5,629 bases of DNA from contig JABXGU010000045.1 of the NCBI GenBank assembly GCA_016550415.1, forward strand, positions 1 to 5,629. The letters are read 5' to 3'. The DNA is from an archaeon. Lineage in GTDB: Archaea; Asgardarchaeota; Hermodarchaeia; Hermodarchaeales; Hermodarchaeaceae. Both the position numbers and the translations under genes were made by a program. Within the stretch, counting starts at the first letter, position 1. Each line of letters begins with the position of its first letter. Below the pieces are notes generated by a model. It ran no database searches. It was not told the DNA's origin and saw nothing but the letters and a program-made list of their open reading frames with translations. Below are positions 1 through 5,629 of this stretch, in pieces.

Positions 1-1701
1 TATTGGAAACTTGCTGCTAAACACTCGAAAAATGTACCCTACAAAATTATGCTTACAGACCCACCAGCAGAAGTCATTTATTCTACTCTGCCTCAGCCAT
101 TGAAGATTGATCGACAACGACCACTAAGTGCCGCTTCTATTTCTGAACGAGTCAAATGTCTGGTTTCACCAATTCGTGATATTATCAACAAAGAACCAGT
201 TTTGCTAATGGTACTCCAGGAACTAGAGAAGCCCGATATTCTCCCTAACGGTGTGGGCGGTCGTAACCTTCTGATGTACAGCTTTGAAACAATAGATACC
301 GGAATCGGGATGATAAAGCGTGACCTTCAGCAATTTGGTCTTTATCTTGCCAGTAGCAAAAGCTACCAACTTCGGCAAACTCGGGGAAGCCAGGGTTTTG
401 GAGCCTCCAGTGCATTCAGTGATGCCCAGAACACTACTGGGCGTCCAATCACCGTGGCAACTAGACATCCTGCTGAAAATCAAGGCTATACCTCCACCTT
501 TTTCACAACTGGTAAAAACCAGAAAGAGTATGTACTTCCAGAAACAGCTCTTTCTCTTTCCTTCAGTCACGGAACTTATATGCAACTATCCTTCCTAAAC
601 CTACCCTATCGTCGGGGATATGCGGATGAGTACATTAACCAAACATCCTTCTTGAACGCACACATCAACATAATCTTCGTCGACCCATACGGAGAGGTTC
701 ATATCTATCCTCGTCGTGTGAAGGAATTTGTAAGAGAACCTAGCTTTACAATGCCCCATCCTTCTTCGACAAGTATCGGGGACTTTCAAGATCAGCTTCG
801 AATAACATCATATTCATCACTTCTCGACTTCTTGAGCCAGAGTTATTGTCGATTAACAAGACCAAGAGCGGCTCGTATTATTAGAAATGCTTCCAAACAG
901 GTTAAGAACGAACCATTCACTAAAAATCAAAGACCGAAGAACCTCTCCCAAGCACAGATAAAAGCCCTCTACTCCAGTTTCATTTCAGAGAAGTATTATG
1001 CACCTCCCATAGAAACTGTCGTTCCTGTTGGCGAGGAAGTAATTACAAAAACCCTAAAGGAAATTTTCCAAGCAGAATTCGTTGAGGCAATAAGTCGTCC
1101 ACCAACAAGCAGTAAGGGACTTGCCTTCGCTGTTGAGGTGGCTGCAGTCTATGATCCCAAACTTGCTTCGCAATCCGGTGTAGGAGTACTTTACCGGTTT
1201 GTCAATCGGACACCAAAGCTTAGAGACAACTCAGATTGTGCGATTTGGAAAGCTGCAGCCTCTGTCAATTGGCGAAATTACCGAATAGAAGTAGCAAGCA
1301 ATGGATTACCAATGGGATCTGTACGACTATTTGCCAATGTTGTGGGCCCATTCGTTCACCTCATTTTTAAAGCTCAATCAAAACAAGCTCTCGCTGAAGA
1401 CGATATTCTCATGCGGGAATTGAAACTGGCCTTTGAGGATGTGGGTAGAAAGCTTAGACATCATATTGTACGTGTTATGGCTCACCGTGAACGTGAACGT
1501 CGCGCAGATGTACTGTTAAGATATGCTAGGCTAGTTGCCAAGTCACTAATTAACATTGAAAGCTCAGATCCAAAGATATCCAAGGAACAGCTTGCAAAGC
1601 TTCCACAACAGCTTGAGGAAATCGCTACCAGAATTTCAGGTTTGGAAGCAGACTCATCTACATCTCGTGCAGAGGAGACTGAGGAGGTGGCTATTGAATG
1701 A
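1..1701 (+). CDS. top6B: DNA topoisomerase VI subunit B-like protein with degenerate ATPase N box (5' end may lie outside window)
   Basis: Top6B normally binds ATP, dimerises, and drives DNA capture and strand passage by the Top6A nuclease. Numbering from the ATG at 49, seen here are: a GHKL G1-type motif DTGIG (83-87, normally DNGPG), a G2 motif RGSQGFG (112-118) followed by a TTGRP stretch, HGT (174-176), an H2TH-like region (about 255-310), a transducer domain (about 320-470) with the expected switch lysine K445 in SKQALAE, and a helical C-terminus (DVGRKLRHH onward) with an acidic tail. The helix that should hold ExxxN(S/A)xDA aligns to residues 50-66, anchored on ILPN, and has neither the Glu nor the Asn. 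ATP hydrolysis is therefore doubtful. The frame is open from nt 1 to the ATG at 49, and no Shine-Dalgarno is visible before that ATG, so the true start may be upstream. From the ATG it is 550 residues, within the family range. Family is confident; loss of activity is inference. Confidence 0.9.
   Translation, partial: YWKLAAKHSKNVPYKIMLTDPPAEVIYSTLPQPLKIDRQRPLSAASISERVKCLVSPIRDIINKEPVLLMVLQELEKPDILPNGVGGRNLLMYSFETIDTGIGMIKRDLQQFGLYLASSKSYQLRQTRGSQGFGASSAFSDAQNTTGRPITVATRHPAENQGYTSTFFTTGKNQKEYVLPETALSLSFSHGTYMQLSFLNLPYRRGYADEYINQTSFLNAHINIIFVDPYGEVHIYPRRVKEFVREPSFTMPHPSSTSIGDFQDQLRITSYSSLLDFLSQSYCRLTRPRAARIIRNASKQVKNEPFTKNQRPKNLSQAQIKALYSSFISEKYYAPPIETVVPVGEEVITKTLKEIFQAEFVEAISRPPTSSKGLAFAVEVAAVYDPKLASQSGVGVLYRFVNRTPKLRDNSDCAIWKAAASVNWRNYRIEVASNGLPMGSVRLFANVVGPFVHLIFKAQSKQALAEDDILMRELKLAFEDVGRKLRHHIVRVMAHRERERRADVLLRYARLVAKSLINIESSDPKISKEQLAKLPQQLEEIATRISGLEADSSTSRAEETEEVAIE
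1681..1690 (+). promoter_or_regulatory. Ribosome binding site of the Top6A gene
   Basis: GGAGGTG (1683-1689) matches the complement of the 16S rRNA 3' end and lies 8 bases before the ATG at 1698, inside the end of the Top6B gene. It supports the 1698 start over the next in-frame Met at 1824, which has no comparable site. With the ATGA stop/start overlap it suggests translational coupling of the B and A subunits. Confidence 0.85.
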
Positions 1702-2951
1702 ACTCAGGCACACGCCGCAAAAGAACTGGCGCAGATGCTGGGTCAGCAGCTTCTCTGAGTGGTCATCAAGAGTCTTCTACACGAACGCCTAAGAAAGGTT
1801 CATTCACTGCTGTTCGCAAATTAATGGAGGTTCAACACTCTACTCGCGAGCAGAAGCTAAAGCTCCCAAAGGGTGTTCGGATTGTTACTGAGAAAGACTC
1901 TCGGATGCTTCTTGAAGAAATTTTAACGTTAGGTCGTTATCTAATCAATGAAATTGCCCATGGAAAACCGCCAACCTTGGTACTGCCCCAAAGAGGTGGT
2001 GCCAACATTGTTTGGGATGAAGAAAATGATTTACTTCTCTTGGGAGAAAAAACGATAACCCGTTCGTTGGGCAATCTACGCACTGTAAAAGATGTGACTA
2101 GTCTAATACGAGTCCTTGAAATCGTCCATGAATTATTGGAAAAAGATATTCACGCAACTAAACGTGAATTATACTATAATGATGTGAAGCTTTTTGAAGA
2201 CCAACGCACCAGCGATAACGCCATAGATGACATCGCTCCTCTTCTTGGCACGAATAGAGAATCCACTCATGTTGTCGCTTCTGCTAAGGGAACAGTACTT
2301 GGTCGCCTAACAATTGAGGATAGTGGCGATCGTATTGACTTAACCAAGTTAGGCACCGGTGGCTGGTCTATTACTCCATTCCTAGATCTTGTGGAGATAG
2401 TTGAATCAGATGCTGAATTTCTTTTAGTCATCGAGAAGGATGCAGCAATGCTACGCCTTAGTGAATCTAAGTGGTGGAAACGTTATCCCTGTATCCTCTT
2501 GACTGCTCGTGGTTCTCCCGACATCGCCAGCCGCATTTTCGCTCGTCGACTAGTCAAGAAACTGAAAATCCCGGCTTTCAGTCTGGTGGATGCTGACCCC
2601 TTTGGTGCTTGGATTCATTCTGTCTACTTGCGTGGAAGCAAAAGATTGAGCTATGAAAGCTCCTTTCTAGCGACTCCAGAACTTAAGCTGTTGGGTGTTC
2701 TCTGTCGGGATCTTGACGCTTATAGGGTACCCAAGGAGTGCCGGCTTAAGATGACTTCTGAAGATATCAAAAGAGCAAAGGATATGTTAAGGGAACCGTT
2801 TGTAGCAAATAATCCAAAATGGGTTGCAGACATCCAGCTTATGCTGGAGCGCAAGGAAAAAGCTGAGATTCAAGCCCTTGCTTCTCATGGTTTTGAATTC
2901 TTAGCAGATACCTACCTTCCCACCAAGCTAGAAACTGGAGACTGGATTTGA
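1698..2951 (+). CDS. top6A: DNA topoisomerase VI subunit A / Spo11-like protein
   Basis: This is the DNA-cleaving subunit of a topoisomerase VI / Spo11 complex, which attacks DNA through a tyrosine to make a covalently linked double-strand break. In 417 residues are seen: a Ser/Thr/Arg/Lys-rich N-terminal tail (1-45), a helical region that probably contacts the B subunit (60-90), the winged-helix motif TKRELYYND with the tyrosine pair Y159/Y160, one of them catalytic, and a Toprim domain with E246 (VIEKD) and D298/D300 (VDADPFG) as metal ligands. The family C-terminal signatures KAEIQAL (388-394) and YLPTKL...GDWI (406-417) are present, so the protein is complete. Several signatures (TKRELYY, DVKLF, DNAIDDIA, GSPDIASR, VDADPFG) resemble eukaryotic SPO11 more than the archaeal TLRxLxY and GQPxRxxRR patterns. 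That comparison is from memory, not an alignment. The gene overlaps the B gene by ATGA. All catalytic residues are present, so activity is expected. Confidence 0.95.
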   Translation: MNSGTRRKRTGADAGSAASLSGHQESSTRTPKKGSFTAVRKLMEVQHSTREQKLKLPKGVRIVTEKDSRMLLEEILTLGRYLINEIAHGKPPTLVLPQRGGANIVWDEENDLLLLGEKTITRSLGNLRTVKDVTSLIRVLEIVHELLEKDIHATKRELYYNDVKLFEDQRTSDNAIDDIAPLLGTNRESTHVVASAKGTVLGRLTIEDSGDRIDLTKLGTGGWSITPFLDLVEIVESDAEFLLVIEKDAAMLRLSESKWWKRYPCILLTARGSPDIASRIFARRLVKKLKIPAFSLVDADPFGAWIHSVYLRGSKRLSYESSFLATPELKLLGVLCRDLDAYRVPKECRLKMTSEDIKRAKDMLREPFVANNPKWVADIQLMLERKEKAEIQALASHGFEFLADTYLPTKLETGDWI

Positions 2952-2952
2952 A

Positions 2953-4989
2953 CTAGCTGGTTTTGAATAGCTCTTCAACAAGGTTCTGTGGGCAAATCCA
3001 CTCTCCCTTGGAAGTATCAAATAGGGCGATGGGGAGCTCTCGTATACTGTGAGGGAGTGATGGCAAAATAGAATGGGGAGTTGCAAGGGCGGCATCTTTT
3101 GTTTTCAGAATACTCGATAGGGATGTGGCAAAGGGGACTAAACCTCCCTTGGGCAACGAGGCTGCACAAAGGAGGCTTGGTGTGGAATGCTCCGGTTTAT
3201 CTTGGACCATGGGTGGTTGGAGATACCAGAACTGATACGCAGGAAGCAACCGGAGATATGTAGCTACTTCAACAAGGGTATTGGTTGTATGTGCTGAAAT
3301 AACAAGAATGATATTTTCACAGAGTTGCTTTGGAGCCATTTGTAGACGGTGAATAATTAGGGTTGGGATGAACTGTTTCAGGTAGTTACCTGCAGTGGCT
3401 ATGGATACGCCAGCATTTTTTGCCAGTTGTCGTGTGCTGATTCGAAGGTCCTTCTCAAGGGTCATGAGAGTGCGAAGGATTTCAGGTGTCAGCTTGACGA
3501 CTTTTCCTTCATAGGTTATTCCTTTATTGATGCCATTAAGCGGCGTTGGTTCCCTTAATCGACTTTGGCTGATAACATCCCATTCGCCTGCGTTGAATTG
3601 CTTCCACCAATGAAAATTATATCCCCACTCGAAGCGATGGATATTTGATAAAACAAAAGAATAACTTTTTTGTGTAAGCCATTTTGCTGCTTGATTGTGA
3701 AATGCCATTACAACATTTTTGGGAATGGTAAAGATGGCAAATAGACCAGTGTCCATAATGCTTAATGGTGATAGTAGGTGCGTGCAAAACGGAAAGGATT
3801 CAAATTGAGATTTCAAGGCATTTAGGTCAGAGTTAATTGTCTTCATTGAAAGTTGAGAATCCAACAGAAGAAGGATTGGAGTTAATCCAAGTCGTTGAAA
3901 GTTGATTTCACCAACAAATTGAAGGTTCAATTGATTCGCAAGCCATGCTAGACTCCTCCGCACAGTTCCTCGTGAAAATCGGGTTTGATCAGTTAGTTGT
4001 CGTTCACTGAGGCTAGGATTCTCCGAAAGATGAAGAAGGACTAACCTATGCGACTCTTTTAGAGATGGTTCAGTAATATCTGCTTCAATCTCTGAACCAG
4101 CAAGTCTAGTCACACTTTCAAAGGGAACAGCGTCTGCCAAACTATCTATGATTTCTAAACGCCGAAATAGTTGGGGAAGTCGCTGTGTTTCGAACAGCTT
4201 TTTGACTATTTGGGAAATTGTAGGTTGGCCAGTTGTATGTTTTATTGATGGAGGTTTTCCACCCCATTGGCAAGTTTGCCAACCCTTTTGGAACTTGTCT
4301 GGAAGAAGTTGAGTAACTATTGTGTTCACAAATTCCTGATTATCAACCGATTCTTGAAATGTAGTTGGAAGAATATAACGAATTCCTTCACGGAGTAGGA
4401 GTCCTTCACGGATTGGCGTGAGAAATAGGAATTGTGGAAGAAGATTGATGAGCCTTTCTTCTGTATGCCGTTTTATTCCCCACCAGCTGCCTTCATCTGC
4501 AAAAAAGGATGTTATTGTTAAAGGTGTTGAAGATGGTGCTTCAATTCCTATCAACTGTTGGATTTTTTCGAGCCCAATATCAAAGGTGTGTCTAGCAGAG
4601 GATATTTTTTCTTCCAAATCTAGCGTGGGATCATAACTCCTCTCCATCAGCTCTTCTACCTGTCCAAGAATCGAATCAGGAATTGGCTTTTCTAAAAGAG
4701 TATCTGGGTAGCGGAGAAAATCAAGCGTACTAAGGCTAGCTTGAAGCTCATCTGGGTCAAGCTGTAAATCATCCAACACTCGTGCAATCAAGCAAGCACC
4801 ATACCGTACACTAGCCCGACGTCGAGCTAGGGCATCAGGTTCTTCAACTCCTCGCTGAAGAAGCTCCTGTAAGAGTTGTGGTTTTCCTTGGACTGCATCA
4901 AATGCTACTGCTGAAACCCATAATATGGATGGCACAGGTTTTACATATCTATCAAACCAATCAGTAAAAATCCTCTCCGCTACTGCCAT
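2953..4989 (-). CDS. Large protein with two winged-helix/RAM-like modules, probable archaeal transcription regulator
   Basis: This is a soluble protein of 678 residues without a signal peptide or membrane segments. I do not recognise the exact family. Residues 1-300 are mostly helical, have no motif I can name, and include a Trp-rich stretch near GSWWGIKRH (167-175). A first helix-turn-helix lies at about 312-352 (SERQLTDQTRFSRGTVRRSL), followed by an alpha/beta segment (363-450) resembling the RAM/ligand-sensing part of Lrp/AsnC regulators. A second HTH at about 500-545 (RQLAKNAGVSIATAGNYL) is again followed by a beta-rich segment (556-655). Each half is thus an HTH plus sensor-like unit, suggesting an internal duplication. 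The ATG at 4989 is preceded by an in-frame stop at 5008-5010 and by a good ribosome binding site, so the start is well fixed. DNA binding is likely; targets and ligand are unknown. It converges on the Top6 genes with one base between stops. A link to topoisomerase control is speculation. Confidence 0.85.
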   Translation of the reverse strand: MAVAERIFTDWFDRYVKPVPSILWVSAVAFDAVQGKPQLLQELLQRGVEEPDALARRRASVRYGACLIARVLDDLQLDPDELQASLSTLDFLRYPDTLLEKPIPDSILGQVEELMERSYDPTLDLEEKISSARHTFDIGLEKIQQLIGIEAPSSTPLTITSFFADEGSWWGIKRHTEERLINLLPQFLFLTPIREGLLLREGIRYILPTTFQESVDNQEFVNTIVTQLLPDKFQKGWQTCQWGGKPPSIKHTTGQPTISQIVKKLFETQRLPQLFRRLEIIDSLADAVPFESVTRLAGSEIEADITEPSLKESHRLVLLHLSENPSLSERQLTDQTRFSRGTVRRSLAWLANQLNLQFVGEINFQRLGLTPILLLLDSQLSMKTINSDLNALKSQFESFPFCTHLLSPLSIMDTGLFAIFTIPKNVVMAFHNQAAKWLTQKSYSFVLSNIHRFEWGYNFHWWKQFNAGEWDVISQSRLREPTPLNGINKGITYEGKVVKLTPEILRTLMTLEKDLRISTRQLAKNAGVSIATAGNYLKQFIPTLIIHRLQMAPKQLCENIILVISAHTTNTLVEVATYLRLLPAYQFWYLQPPMVQDKPEHSTPSLLCAASLPKGGLVPFATSLSSILKTKDAALATPHSILPSLPHSIRELPIALFDTSKGEWICPQNLVEELFKTS

Positions 4990-4995
4990 CCGTGC

Positions 4996-5001
4996 ATCAC
5001 C
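4996..5001 (-). promoter_or_regulatory. Ribosome binding site of the two-HTH protein gene
   Basis: On the minus strand GGTGAT, complementary to the 16S rRNA 3' end, stands 6 bases before the ATG at 4989. An in-frame TAA at 5008-5010 excludes any longer N-terminus. Further upstream an AT-rich stretch (about 5015-5024) might serve as a TATA box, but the match is weak and I do not call it. Confidence 0.65.
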
Positions 5002-5028
5002 AAATTCTTATGCCTAGTTTAATTGCAG

Positions 5029-5045
5029 CTAAAAAAGAGAGGGGG
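5029..5045 (-). terminator. Candidate T-rich terminator downstream of the PH-domain membrane protein gene
   Basis: On the minus strand a pyrimidine run (CCCCCTCTCTTTTTT) with six consecutive T ends 90 bases after the TAG of gene 4 and about 40 bases before the ATG of gene 3. Archaeal RNA polymerase terminates at oligo-T tracts without needing a hairpin, and I see no stable hairpin here. If real, genes 4 and 3 are separate transcripts despite sharing a strand. Confidence 0.35.
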
Positions 5046-5121
5046 TTGAGGCGATGAATCCTCACTAGAGCATGCGTGAAGATTTTACACCGCCCACAAA
5101 TCTGTTAGAAGTCATCGTTCG

Positions 5122-5629
5122 CTAGTCAATGTCAATTTCGATGCGTCGAAGAAGGGTCATGATCTTCAGTTCGACACTGTTGATTCTTGGTACGTTATCT
5201 ATGACGATTGCTAATTTTCTGCCAGGAATTTCAATAGTTAAACGTCCTGATAAGAAGAGAACATATTCAAAGATGTCTCTGATTTCCTTGTGTACAGTGA
5301 CATTCGATGTGCCATAGCGTTCCACATCTCCCAGGAGACCTTTCTTGTATAGTATCTCATTAGGAGTGATTCTGAAGTAGTAGAATCGTGTACTTATCCA
5401 TGATATCAGAATGATGAAGCAGAAAATGATGAAGAATGCTATTAGATTATTTGGAATAAGTACAAGGCCAAAAGCTACTGGGCTAATATAGATTAGTATA
5501 CCAGTTGATTGGAAAACAAATGCGACCGCCATTAGCAGTATAACTATTAGCATCACAAAAACTGCGACGACACTTTTGCTAAACTCAAAGGTTATTACGA
5601 ACAGATTGAAACCGAATATTATGAACCAA
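5122..5629 (-). CDS. Partial membrane protein with C-terminal bacterial PH-like (YdbS/DUF304-type) domain; N-terminus outside window
   Basis: The visible 168 residues begin with hydrophobic segments and end with a soluble domain. Going inward from the right edge there is part of one hydrophobic stretch (WFIIFGFNLF), a strong membrane helix (about residues 19-40), then two more hydrophobic stretches around GILIYISPVAFGLVLI and NLIAFFIIFCFIILISWI. The last 90 or so residues start with FRITPNEILYKKGLLG and end with a helix before the stop. That pattern, a short beta strand with 'ITxxxIxxxxG' after paired helices, is typical of bacterial-PH (bPH2, DUF304-type) membrane proteins. A GTG at 5554-5556 and an ATG at 5551-5553 could be starts, but the frame is open through to the window edge and the upstream codons are also hydrophobic, so I call it 5'-partial. 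The role is unknown; bPH proteins are membrane-associated and poorly characterised. The domain call rests on pattern only. Confidence 0.7.
   Translation of the reverse strand, partial: WFIIFGFNLFVITFEFSKSVVAVFVMLIVILLMAVAFVFQSTGILIYISPVAFGLVLIPNNLIAFFIIFCFIILISWISTRFYYFRITPNEILYKKGLLGDVERYGTSNVTVHKEIRDIFEYVLFLSGRLTIEIPGRKLAIVIDNVPRINSVELKIMTLLRRIEIDID

Noticed and set aside
223..585. Minus-strand open frame of 120 codons inside the Top6B-like gene
   Set aside because: It lies wholly opposite a conserved GHKL coding region, and its translation shows no recognisable domain.
320..598. Plus-strand open frame of 92 codons in a second frame of the Top6B-like gene
   Set aside because: It overlaps the conserved G2 motif region in the real frame; checked as a possible frameshift remnant, but it contains no Top6B motifs.
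1484..1505. Short tandem repeat CGTGAA encoding Arg-Glu
   Set aside because: It is only about two and a half units and fits a charged helix (HRERERR) in the Top6B C-terminus; not a separate repeat element.
1556..1792. Plus-strand frame of 78 codons spanning the B/A junction
   Set aside because: It is explained by the real B and A frames, which have a strong ribosome binding site and family sequence; it has no features of its own.
3081..3263. Plus-strand frame opposite the end of the two-HTH protein
   Set aside because: It is short, has no ribosome binding site that I can see, and is a shadow of the minus-strand gene.
4990..5121. tRNA, small RNA or CRISPR repeat in the intergenic gap
   Set aside because: No cloverleaf, repeated unit or stable stem was visible; only the T-rich tract and the ribosome binding site could be supported.
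5129..5317. Plus-strand frame of 62 codons opposite the PH-like domain
   Set aside because: It is antisense to a plausible domain and has no recognisable motifs.

Overview
The window looks archaeal, most probably from an Asgard archaeon (Thorarchaeota-like is a guess). The evidence is a DNA topoisomerase VI gene pair in the archaeal order B then A, an A subunit that reads closer to eukaryotic SPO11 than to ordinary archaeal Top6A, and a large two-HTH regulator of a kind common in archaea. No 16S rRNA gene or other taxonomic marker is present, so the lineage is an inference.

Layout: (1) nt 1-1701, plus strand: a Top6B-like GHKL ATPase/transducer protein whose reading frame is open to the left edge. 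(2) nt 1698-2951, plus strand: a complete Top6A/Spo11-type protein that overlaps the B gene by an ATGA junction and follows a strong Shine-Dalgarno sequence. (3) nt 2953-4989, minus strand: a 678-residue cytoplasmic protein with two winged-helix/RAM-like modules. It converges on the Top6 pair with one base between the stop codons. (4) nt 4990-5121: a 132-bp gap with a T-rich terminator candidate for gene 4 and the ribosome binding site of gene 3. (5) nt 5122-5629, minus strand: the C-terminal part of a membrane protein with a bacterial-PH-like tail, open to the right edge.

The first two genes should make a two-subunit complex. The A subunit has its catalytic tyrosine and Toprim acidic residues. 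The B subunit keeps its transducer, H2TH region, switch lysine and two glycine-rich nucleotide-binding motifs. However, the helix that should carry the catalytic Glu and Mg-binding Asn (the Bergerat N box) is unrecognisable. An intact Spo11-like nuclease paired with a probable pseudo-ATPase B subunit is the arrangement of the eukaryotic meiotic SPO11/TOPOVIBL complex. This is the main point of interest in the window. Nothing in the sequence links genes 3 and 4 functionally to the topoisomerase pair.
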